Part shown: in pieces, positions 24,944 to 31,644 of the stretch
Numbering within the stretch: the first letter of the stretch is position 1
Layout: every line of letters starts with the position of its first letter
Assembly: GCF_002009175.1 (NCBI RefSeq)
Contig: NZ_CP018047.1
Location: forward strand, 2,542,001-2,606,000
DNA: 64,000 nucleotides
Direction: 5' to 3'
DNA from: Streptomyces niveus
GTDB lineage: Bacteria > Actinomycetota > Actinomycetes > Streptomycetales > Streptomycetaceae
Made by a program: the position numbers and the translations under genes
Notes under the pieces: model-generated
Databases searched by the model: none
Told to the model about the DNA's origin: nothing
Seen by the model: the letters and a program-made list of their open reading frames with translations, nothing else

Positions 24944-26578
24944 TCAGACCTCGTACGGCTGGACGACGATGAAGTTTCCGGGCGCTCCCCGGAACTGGAG
25001 GTTCACGGTCTCGCCGCTGTGCCCCGGATACGCGTTGCGGCGCAGCCGGACCTGGCTGGAGAGGATCACCTGGGACGCGGCGGACCAGGCGACGACGGCG
25101 TTGCTGTCGGCGAAGGTCGTGGGCGTGACGGGCAGGACGACGGGGACTCCGTGGGTCTTCACGACGACGGTGCCGGTGCCCTGGAACTGCATGGTGAACA
25201 GGGCCCCACCGGGGATGCCGTGGCCCTCGATGCGACGGACCTCGTACTGAAGGGACTCGTCGAAGGCGAGGACGTTCTCCGCGGAGACACAGATGCCGTC
25301 GCCCTGGAGCTCGATCGGGTGCAGATGCGAGGCCTCCTCGGCGAGGAAGACCTGGCCGCGGCCGGAGCAGCGCATCAGCTGCATCTCCTGGCCGGTCGCG
25401 TTGCCGACGATGCGGCCGGCGAAACCGGCGCCCTTGTAACCGAAGTCGACCTTGCCCTGGTACATGACCATGCTGCCCTGGCGGGCGAGTACGGACGCGC
25501 CGCCCATGGCGAGGTCGACCCGCATGAGCTGCTGGTTCTGCGGGGTCCAGCGCTGGCCGGTGGCCGCCTCGCGGTAGGGCTGGAGCGCCGCCTGGAGACC
25601 GGCTCCGGCCTGCTGGCCCGGCTGCGGCGCTCCCTGGGGATGGCCTCCGTACGGAGGCGGCGTCGGCTGCCCGTACGGCGAGGGCGCGCCGGGCGGCTGT
25701 CCCTGCCCCGGGAACTGGCCGGAGAACTGCCCTGGCGCCTGGCCCGGAGCCTGGCCGGGGATCTGGCCGAACGGCGGCTGCTGCGGCGCCTGCGGCTGGC
25801 CGGCCTGCGCGTACGGCGACGGCGCGGGCGGCGGGGCCATGGGCGCGGCGACGGTCGGCGCACCGTGCATCGGGTGGGGAGCGGGTGGCGGGGCCGGGGC
25901 CTGCGGCGGTGCGCCGAACGACGGCGCGGGCTGCGGGGCCTGCGGCGCGGCCGGGGCTCCGAAGGCCGGAGCGGGCGCGGGGCCGCCGGGCGGCGGGGCG
26001 AACCCCGGCGCGGCTCCACCGGCGGGCGGCTGGGCGACGGCCGGCTCCTCCTCGGCGACCTCGCCGCCGAAGTTCTTCAGAAGTGCGTCGAGACCGCCGT
26101 CGAATCCCTGGCCGACCGCGGCGAACCGCCAGACGTCCTTCAGATAGAAGTCGCCGAGCATCACCGCGCGCTCGGTGGTGAACTCCGAGCCGTTGAACGC
26201 GTATCGGACGACTTCTTCGCCGCCCGCGACTATCCGGATGTATCCGGGGCCCACTTGGGACATCTGCCCGGCGCCGTCGACGGTGGCGGTGAAGGAGAGC
26301 CGCTGGATGTTCGCGGGAATGCGGTCGAGCGTCACCCGGAATGACTCGGTGTCCCCGGACTGCGCGCCCAGCAACTGGACGGATTCCTCGGGAGACTTCG
26401 GCTGATTGAAGAAGATGAAATACCGGTCGTCCGAGAGCTGTTCATTGGCGTCGAGGCCGAAACAGCTGATGTCGAACGTCAAGCCGGGTGCCGCGATCTG
26501 CACACCTACGTACAGATCCGTCCCCTGCGTGAGGTCACTGATCTTGGCCTTGTGGCCGCGTTGGAATTCCCTCGCCAT
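24944..26578 (-). CDS. TerD domain-AIM24 fusion protein (first gene of operon)
   Basis: A 544-aa two-domain protein. Residues ~1-175 form a TerD-type stress domain: DISCFGLDANEQLSDDRYF, FTATVDGAGQMSQVGPGYIR and DVWRFAAVGQGFDGGL are hallmarks of TerD/TerZ calcium-binding proteins linked to tellurite and other stresses. Residues ~180-335 are a Pro/Gly/Gln/Ala-rich linker with GQAPGQ-type repeats. Residues ~340-544 are an AIM24 domain (MRCSGRGQVFLAEEASHLHP). No membrane helix is seen. ATG 26578 is the likely start, with a weak upstream GGGGGA. The fusion links TerD stress proteins directly to the AIM24 family. Confidence 0.88.
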   Translation of the reverse strand: MAREFQRGHKAKISDLTQGTDLYVGVQIAAPGLTFDISCFGLDANEQLSDDRYFIFFNQPKSPEESVQLLGAQSGDTESFRVTLDRIPANIQRLSFTATVDGAGQMSQVGPGYIRIVAGGEEVVRYAFNGSEFTTERAVMLGDFYLKDVWRFAAVGQGFDGGLDALLKNFGGEVAEEEPAVAQPPAGGAAPGFAPPPGGPAPAPAFGAPAAPQAPQPAPSFGAPPQAPAPPPAPHPMHGAPTVAAPMAPPPAPSPYAQAGQPQAPQQPPFGQIPGQAPGQAPGQFSGQFPGQGQPPGAPSPYGQPTPPPYGGHPQGAPQPGQQAGAGLQAALQPYREAATGQRWTPQNQQLMRVDLAMGGASVLARQGSMVMYQGKVDFGYKGAGFAGRIVGNATGQEMQLMRCSGRGQVFLAEEASHLHPIELQGDGICVSAENVLAFDESLQYEVRRIEGHGIPGGALFTMQFQGTGTVVVKTHGVPVVLPVTPTTFADSNAVVAWSAASQVILSSQVRLRRNAYPGHSGETVNLQFRGAPGNFIVVQPYEV

Positions 26579-26691
26579 GCGTAACGACCGTCCCCCATCC
26601 CGAGCTGAACACGTCGCGTCAGGCTAACGGTTGAGTACGAGATTGGGCCAAGTCGGTACAGATTCGGTACACGATCAGCGAGGAGGCGCCG

Positions 26692-27315
26692 TCACTCTCC
26701 GGGAGCGGCCGGCAGATGTGGCAGCCGCTCGCCGGCGACGACGCCCTCGAGGTAGCCGCGGGCCCTTTCGGTGCGCGGATACGCCTCCAGCAGCTTCCAG
26801 AAACTGGGGCCGTGTCCGGGCACGAGCAGATGCGCGAGTTCGTGCACGAGCACGTAGTCGACGACGTACTCCGGCATGCCCTGGAGCCGGTGGGACAGGC
26901 GGATACTGCCCTCGGCCGGGGTGCAGGAGCCCCAGCGGGTGTTCTGGTTGGTGACCCACCGGACGGACGCGGGGCGGGCCCGGCCGTCGAAATACTGCTC
27001 GGACAGCCGCTTGGCGCGGTCGGTCAGATCGCCGTCGCCGAGTACGCGCTTGCTCTCCTGCGCGGCGAGCTTGTCGAGCATCACCGTCACCCAGCGCCGC
27101 TCCTCGGCCTCCGACATCCGGGCCGGAATGAGCACGATGGTGCGGTCACCCTCGCGGTAGGCCGAGACCGTTCTGTTGCGCCGGGCGCTCCTGCGGACCT
27201 CGACAGCACTCGTCGCCGGGCCGCGCTGCGGACGGCCGGTCACGCTGCGCTCTTCACTTCCGGCGCTGTGCGGTGGGGATTCCCCCGCAACACGAGGGGA
27301 AGGGTCGGCGGACAC
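26692..27315 (-). CDS. YgjP-like (DUF45) M48-type metallopeptidase
   Basis: A 207-aa protein of the YgjP/DUF45 group. The zinc site is HELAHLLVPGHGPSFWKLL, giving HExxH plus a downstream His. The RWGSC motif (TNQNTRWGSCTPAEG) and YVVDYVLVHELAH are typical. The first ~40 residues are disordered-looking. GTG 27315 is preceded by TAACGT at 6 nt without a ribosome binding site, suggesting a leaderless mRNA. A second promoter candidate of SigR type lies further upstream at 27427-27453. Members are often linked to DNA-processing genes, but the substrate is unknown. Confidence 0.82.
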   Translation of the reverse strand: MSADPSPRVAGESPPHSAGSEERSVTGRPQRGPATSAVEVRRSARRNRTVSAYREGDRTIVLIPARMSEAEERRWVTVMLDKLAAQESKRVLGDGDLTDRAKRLSEQYFDGRARPASVRWVTNQNTRWGSCTPAEGSIRLSHRLQGMPEYVVDYVLVHELAHLLVPGHGPSFWKLLEAYPRTERARGYLEGVVAGERLPHLPAAPGE

Positions 27316-27321
27316 GTCTCG

Positions 27322-27327
27322 ACGTTA
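27322..27327 (-). promoter_or_regulatory. -10-like hexamer for leaderless YgjP-like gene mRNA
   Basis: TAACGT (minus strand) lies 6 nt before GTG 27315, with no ribosome binding site. Confidence 0.4.
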
Positions 27328-27426
27328 CCCGCTGTCAGTGGGGGACGTCCCGTCGCGGGAACCCTTTGATCTTGATCCACTCCATGCACCCGTCATTTGA
27401 ACGGCTAATTCCCCACGCCTGTGGAT

Positions 27427-27453
27427 AACTCTTCGCATCTCTCACCAGTTCCC
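27427..27453 (-). promoter_or_regulatory. Candidate SigR-type promoter upstream of YgjP-like gene
   Basis: On the minus strand GGGAAC (27453-27448), 18 nt, then GTT (27429-27427). The last base of the -35 motif differs from GGGAAT. It lies about 110 bp upstream of the YgjP-like start in the divergent spacer with the ThiF-like gene. It is weaker than the sigR, mrx1 and moeZ sites. Confidence 0.4.
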
Positions 27454-27500
27454 TGCATTCTGGATTCCGATCGCGGGACAGGCACACGGGGGAGACGAAT

Positions 27501-28736
27501 ATGCATCCAATGGTGAAGCCCGCGCTGCGCCGGGCTTGGCGGGAGCGACAGACGGTGCAGTTCGGAATCACACCCGCGCACGCGGTGGTGGTGGGCCCTG
27601 TCGATACGGCGACGGGAAGTTTTCTCGATCTGCTCGACGGCACGCGAGGACTTCCGCTGCTGCGGGAGGAAGCGCGGACGATGGGACTGCCGGACGGCAA
27701 GGCGGACGCGCTCGTGGACCGGCTCGCGGCGGCCGGGCTGCTGGACGACAGCACGGCGGACGGGCGGGCCGCCGAAGCGTTACGGAATCGAAAGGTCGAG
27801 CTGGACCGGTTGCGGGCGGATCTGGCGTCACTGTCCGTCACCCATCGGGAGCCGGGTGCGGCGATGGACCGGCTGGCGGCGCGGCGCACCATGCGCGTCC
27901 AGGTGCGCGGAGCGGGTCGTGTCGGCGCCGCCGTCGCCTCGGCGCTCTCGGGCGCCGGGGTGGGCCGGGTGGATGTGCTGGACAGCGGGGTCGCCGAGGC
28001 GTGGGACGTGGCGCCGGGCGGGCTGCCCGCGGAGTCGGTGGGTGAGCGCAGGGATGTGGCGGCGCGGCATCTGGTGCGGCGCTCGGCGCCGAGCCGGTCC
28101 GGCAGATCGGCGTCCGGTGCGGGTGGGGCGGAGACCGAAGCCGCCGAAGACCCGTCGACGGGCGGGCGGCAGGCCGAGAGGCCCGAGCGCGCCGACGAGC
28201 GGGCGGCGCGGGCGAGCGTCGGCGGCGGGGCGGGGCTGTCGCTGGTGATCGTCGCGCCACGGGACGGGCTCGCGGCCTATGCGCCGGATCCGGCGTCCGC
28301 CGAGCGCTGGATCGCCACCGGGACTCCTCATCTCTACGCGGGAGTTGTCGAGGCCACGGGTGTGGTGGGCCCGCTGGTGCTCCCCGGCGGGACGGCGTGC
28401 GCGGGCTGTCTGACCGAGGAGCGGGTCGGCCGGGAGCCGGGATGGCCGCTCATGCTGGCCCAGTGGCGGTCGGGCCGCCGGGCGTCGGTCACACCGGCGT
28501 GTGACCTGGGTCTCGCCACCACGGTGGCCGGTCTCACGGCCGCCCACGCGCTGTCCTTCCTGGACGGCGAGTTGCCGGCGAGCACGGGGGCGCGCTGGGA
28601 GATCACACTGCCCCTGCTCGACTGGCGTTCCGAGCGGATCGTGCCGCATCCGGCCTGCCCCTGTGGGGCCGCCGGAGAAGCTGAGGGAGAGGGCATGACC
28701 GTGCCGAGGGCGGCGCACGACACAATGGTGCGGTAA
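27501..28736 (+). CDS. ThiF-family (E1-like) protein
   Basis: A 411-aa protein with a Rossmann-type nucleotide fold typical of ThiF/E1-like enzymes (VQVRGAGRVGAAVASALSGAGVGRVDVLDSG, around residues 135-165). The C-terminal part has a likely zinc site: CAGC at about residue 300 paired with CPC near the end. A low-complexity insertion (residues ~195-240) interrupts the fold, and the usual adenylation Arg/Asn pattern is not obvious. A leader-binding role like that of cyclodehydratase partners is possible, but no peptide or YcaO gene is nearby. GGGGGAG precedes the ATG at good spacing. Confidence 0.7.
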   Translation: MHPMVKPALRRAWRERQTVQFGITPAHAVVVGPVDTATGSFLDLLDGTRGLPLLREEARTMGLPDGKADALVDRLAAAGLLDDSTADGRAAEALRNRKVELDRLRADLASLSVTHREPGAAMDRLAARRTMRVQVRGAGRVGAAVASALSGAGVGRVDVLDSGVAEAWDVAPGGLPAESVGERRDVAARHLVRRSAPSRSGRSASGAGGAETEAAEDPSTGGRQAERPERADERAARASVGGGAGLSLVIVAPRDGLAAYAPDPASAERWIATGTPHLYAGVVEATGVVGPLVLPGGTACAGCLTEERVGREPGWPLMLAQWRSGRRASVTPACDLGLATTVAGLTAAHALSFLDGELPASTGARWEITLPLLDWRSERIVPHPACPCGAAGEAEGEGMTVPRAAHDTMVR

Positions 28737-28777
28737 CCGCCATAGGCGGCCCGGCTGTCTGGGAATTGGAGGGGCGT

Positions 28778-30172
28778 ATGTCTGATCTTCCCCGGAAGGC
28801 GGTCACCCGAACTGCCAAGTTGGCCGCGCTGCCACTGGGGTTCGCCGGTCGTGCCACGTGGGGTCTCGGCAAGCGGATCGGCGGCAAGTCCGCGGAGATC
28901 GTCGGCCGCGAGCTCCAGCAGCGCACGGCTGACCAGCTCTTCAAGGTGCTCGGTGAGCTCAAGGGCGGGGCCATGAAGTTCGGCCAGGCGTTGTCCGTCT
29001 TCGAGTCCGCGCTGCCCGAGGAGGTGGCGGGGCCGTACCGGGCCGCGCTCACCAAGCTCCAGGAGGCGGCCCCTCCGATGCCGACGAGCACGGTGCACAA
29101 GGTGCTGGCGGAGCGACTCGGTGAGGAGTGGCGTGAGCTGTTCCTGGAGTTCGAGGAGAAGCCGTCGGCCGCCGCCTCGATCGGCCAGGTGCACCGGGCG
29201 GTGTGGCACGACGGGCGGAATGTGGCCGTCAAGGTCCAGTACCCGGGAGCCGGTGAGGCGCTGCTGTCCGACCTCGCGCAGCTGAGCCGGTTCGCCCGGC
29301 TGCTCGGTCCGCTGATCCCGGGCATGGATGTGAAGCCCCTGATCACGGAGTTGCGCGACCGGGTGTCGGAGGAGCTGGACTACGAGTTGGAGGCGCGGGC
29401 CCAGCGGGAGCACGCGGCGGAGTTCGAGGACGATCCCGATGTGGTGGTCCCCGACGTGGTGCACCAGTGCGAACAGGTGCTGGTCACGGAGTGGATGGAC
29501 GGCATACCGATGGCGGACGTGATCGCCGACGGCACCGCCGAGCAGCGCGATCGCGCGGGCCAGCTGCTGGCGCGTTTCCTCTTCTCGGGCCCGGCTCGTA
29601 CGGGGCTGCTGCACGCGGACCCGCACCCGGGCAACTTCCGGCTGCTGCCGCCCGCCGACGCCGCGGACGACGGCACGGAGGCCGAGGGTGAACTGCGGCT
29701 CGGTGTGCTGGACTTCGGCACCGTGGACCGGCTGCCGGGCGGACTGCCCGGGACGATCGGTGAGTCGCTGCGGCTGACCCTGGAGGGCGACGCCGAGGCG
29801 GTGTACGAACTGCTGCGCGCGGAGGGCTTCGTCAAGGAGTCGATCGATCTCGACCCGGACGCGGTGCTGGAGTATCTGGTGCCGATCATCGAGCCGGCGG
29901 AGGCGGAGGAGTTCACCTTCAGTCGTGGCTGGATGCGCACCCAGGCGGCTCGGATAGCCGATCCGCGGTCCCCGGCCCATCAGTTGGGGAAGCAGTTGAA
30001 TCTGCCGCCCTCCTACCTGCTGATACACCGCGTCACGCTGAGCACGATCGGGGTGCTGTGCCAGCTCAACGCCACGGTGCGGCTGCGCGAGGAGCTGGAG
30101 GGTTGGCTGCCGGGCTTCCTGCCGGAGGAGTACGCGTACGAGGAGGAGCCCGAGGTCGAGGCGGGCGCCTGA
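28778..30172 (+). CDS. ABC1/AarF (UbiB-like) atypical kinase
   Basis: A 464-aa member of the ABC1/ADCK/UbiB family. The hallmark motifs are GAMKFGQALS (KxGQ), the Ala-rich loop AAASIGQVHRA in place of a P-loop, VAVKVQYPG (the kinase Lys), HADPHPGNF (catalytic loop) and LDFGTVDR (metal-binding DFG). ADP/ATP-dependent roles in lipid or quinone metabolism are known in other organisms; here the substrate is unknown. ATG 28778 has GGAGGGG upstream. The mycobacterial counterpart (Rv3197) also lies next to whiB7. Confidence 0.88.
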   Translation: MSDLPRKAVTRTAKLAALPLGFAGRATWGLGKRIGGKSAEIVGRELQQRTADQLFKVLGELKGGAMKFGQALSVFESALPEEVAGPYRAALTKLQEAAPPMPTSTVHKVLAERLGEEWRELFLEFEEKPSAAASIGQVHRAVWHDGRNVAVKVQYPGAGEALLSDLAQLSRFARLLGPLIPGMDVKPLITELRDRVSEELDYELEARAQREHAAEFEDDPDVVVPDVVHQCEQVLVTEWMDGIPMADVIADGTAEQRDRAGQLLARFLFSGPARTGLLHADPHPGNFRLLPPADAADDGTEAEGELRLGVLDFGTVDRLPGGLPGTIGESLRLTLEGDAEAVYELLRAEGFVKESIDLDPDAVLEYLVPIIEPAEAEEFTFSRGWMRTQAARIADPRSPAHQLGKQLNLPPSYLLIHRVTLSTIGVLCQLNATVRLREELEGWLPGFLPEEYAYEEEPEVEAGA

Positions 30173-30200
30173 CACCGGGGGCCGTCGCCCGTGAACGCAC

Positions 30201-30234
30201 CGCGGGGGCCGGTCCTGGTGGACCGGCCCCCGCG
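30201..30234. terminator. Bidirectional terminator hairpin
   Basis: A 15-bp perfect stem (CGCGGGGGCCGGTCC and complement) with loop TGGT lies between the convergent ABC1 kinase gene and the wblC transcription unit. Confidence 0.75.
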
Positions 30235-30281
30235 TCAGAATCGCTTGGAGCCTGTGGCGTTGTGGCGCCCGGCCGGGGCGG

Positions 30282-30605
30282 TCAGTGCATGACCGCCATG
30301 GCCAGCGCGCGGCGGGCGCGCATCGACACGCGCTCGGCGCGGCGCTGCATCCGCCGAGCGGCGACCAGGCGCACGGCCTGGCGTTCCGCGTCGGCTTCAC
30401 GCAGGCGCTCGCTCATATGCGCGCGTGCCATGGCTTCTGGAATGAGTTGCATCTCGCGGGTCCTGTTCTGACGCGAGTCGCTCGCGCCGGTGGTACTGAC
30501 AGCTGTGGTGGCGGAGCCGGACGGCTCACGCAGGGAAGAGGTCATCGGGGCCTGCTTCTTGGGATCGTGCGTGAAAGGGCGGTCGATGGTGCCGGTGGCG
30601 TTCAT
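30282..30605 (-). CDS. Small basic protein translationally coupled to wblC
   Basis: A 107-aa protein. The N-terminal half is Ser/Thr-rich and disordered-looking. The C-terminal half is a predicted basic helix rich in Ala, Arg and Met (AERQAVRLVAARRMQRRAER). I do not recognise a family. Its ATG overlaps the wblC stop codon as ATGA (30602-30605), so it should be co-translated with wblC and share its antibiotic-responsive control. ATG 30542 (MTSSLREP) is an internal alternative start. Confidence 0.65.
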   Translation of the reverse strand: MNATGTIDRPFTHDPKKQAPMTSSLREPSGSATTAVSTTGASDSRQNRTREMQLIPEAMARAHMSERLREADAERQAVRLVAARRMQRRAERVSMRARRALAMAVMH

Positions 30606-30970
30606 GCCGCGACCGGGTTCTTGCGCGGACGGCCACGGGGCCGCTTGCGGGCAACGACCACGCCCTGGATGAAGAGTTCGCCGCCCCAGACACCCCACGG
30701 CTCACGCCGCTCCTTGGCGCCGGCGAGGCAGGCCTCCATCAGCGGGCAGGTGCGGCAGAGGGACTTGGCGTACTCGACGTCGGCCGGGGACTCCGCGAAG
30801 AAGACCTCCGGGTCGTAGGCACGGCACGGAACGGGCACGCCGAGGTTCTCGATGGCGTCGTCGAGCGCGGTGAGCGCGGTGAGCGGGGTCAAGGCGGAGT
30901 CCTCCGTGAGGCCGGGCGGGGTGATCGTTTCGGAAGGCGGTACGGACGGGGCGTGCGCTTCGAGTTGCAC
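30602..30970 (-). CDS. wblC: WhiB-like regulator WblC (WhiB7 orthologue)
   Basis: A 122-aa iron-sulfur regulator that partners the principal sigma factor and activates intrinsic antibiotic-resistance genes. The four cluster cysteines are Cys49 (VPCRAYDP), Cys72 and Cys75 (LCRTCP) and Cys81 (MEAC). The GVWGG turn follows near residue 95, and the C-terminal AT-hook RGRPR distinguishes WblC/WhiB7. GTG 30970 has GAGGAAG 8 nt upstream and aligns with the known N-terminus. The next gene overlaps its stop codon. A long leader with a small ORF and a terminator lies upstream, as expected for WhiB7-type attenuation. Confidence 0.95.
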   Translation of the reverse strand: MQLEAHAPSVPPSETITPPGLTEDSALTPLTALTALDDAIENLGVPVPCRAYDPEVFFAESPADVEYAKSLCRTCPLMEACLAGAKERREPWGVWGGELFIQGVVVARKRPRGRPRKNPVAA

Positions 30971-31084
30971 GGTGGTGTCTTCCTCGTCTGTTCGGTCCGG
31001 CCTGTTGGCCAGGTGTCGGCTGGTACCGGGTGGTTCTCTTCCCGAGGCCCCTTCGCTCCGCCCGTCCCGTTCGGGACAAACAGA

Positions 31085-31119
31085 AGGGCCGCGGATCCCG
31101 GGTGGGGTTCCGCGGCCCT
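31085..31119 (-). terminator. Intrinsic terminator in the wblC leader (attenuator)
   Basis: On the minus strand an 11-bp GC stem (AGGGCCGCGGA with complement TCCGCGGCCCT) encloses a 13-nt loop that can pair further, and is followed by TTCTGTTTGTCC, a T-rich tract. It lies between the small ORF (stop at 31143) and wblC (start at 30970), so full-length wblC RNA requires readthrough. Confidence 0.8.
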
Positions 31120-31129
31120 GAAGGCGCCG

Positions 31130-31148
31130 GCCTGATCGAGAATCAGGC
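31130..31148 (-). promoter_or_regulatory. Hairpin over the uORF stop codon in the wblC leader
   Basis: GCCTGAT-TCTCG-ATCAGGC (7-bp stem) contains the TGA stop codon of the small ORF at 31143-31490. A ribosome finishing the ORF would melt it, whereas a stalled or absent ribosome would let it form. It could couple translation of the uORF to formation of the terminator just downstream. Confidence 0.55.
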
Positions 31149-31490
31149 TGGATCACTCCAGGGGTCAGGCCCACGGAAGGCCCACATCGTGTGGTGCTGC
31201 TTCGTCTGCTTCTTCGCTTCCGCACCGGCCGCGGCGACCGCATAGGCCTTGGCCTCTGCCGCTGCTGCTTCTGCCGCCAGTGCCTTGATCGGTCGCTCAT
31301 TGCCGCCCGTGGCAGGAAGAGCCACGGGGTTGATCCGGCCGGCGCGGACGCCAGACAGACCGGTGGCGACGAACGGAGATCCATCGGTGGCGAGCAGTCC
31401 GGACGGCGAAACGTCGAACGAGCAGGCGGAGACGACCGAGCGATCGGTCAATTTGGCGGTGCTGACGAAGCTGCTGGTGATGCTGATCAC
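31143..31490 (-). CDS. Regulatory upstream ORF of wblC
   Basis: A 115-residue reading frame beginning GTG 31490 with a strong AGGAGG 8 nt upstream. The product has a Ser/Thr-rich start (ISITSSFVSTAKLTDRS), an Ala-rich helical segment (AAEAAAAEAKAYAVAAAGAE) and a Trp-containing end (HHTMWAFRGPDPWSDPA). It ends 24 nt before the intrinsic terminator that precedes wblC. WhiB7/WblC genes are known to be induced when antibiotics slow ribosomes on such an upstream ORF. I infer the same role from the layout; the peptide itself may have no function. Confidence 0.72.
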   Translation of the reverse strand: MISITSSFVSTAKLTDRSVVSACSFDVSPSGLLATDGSPFVATGLSGVRAGRINPVALPATGGNERPIKALAAEAAAAEAKAYAVAAAGAEAKKQTKQHHTMWAFRGPDPWSDPA

Positions 31491-31644
31491 TGGAATCGCC
31501 TCCTCTCGGCGTATCGAAATCCGGATACCACTTCGGACAAGTAGAGCACGGGGACAGGGCTTCGGAGAAGCCCGCCGTTCCCGTGGTTAAGAACCTATGG
31601 TGATTCGCGGGGCGCGCGCAAACTATTTTCTCGACGAGTTTGTA

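Noticed and set aside
27501..28736. TOMM/lanthipeptide-type biosynthetic cluster around the ThiF-like gene
   Set aside because: No YcaO, dehydrogenase, precursor peptide or transporter gene is adjacent; the neighbours are core genes also found next to whiB7 in mycobacteria.
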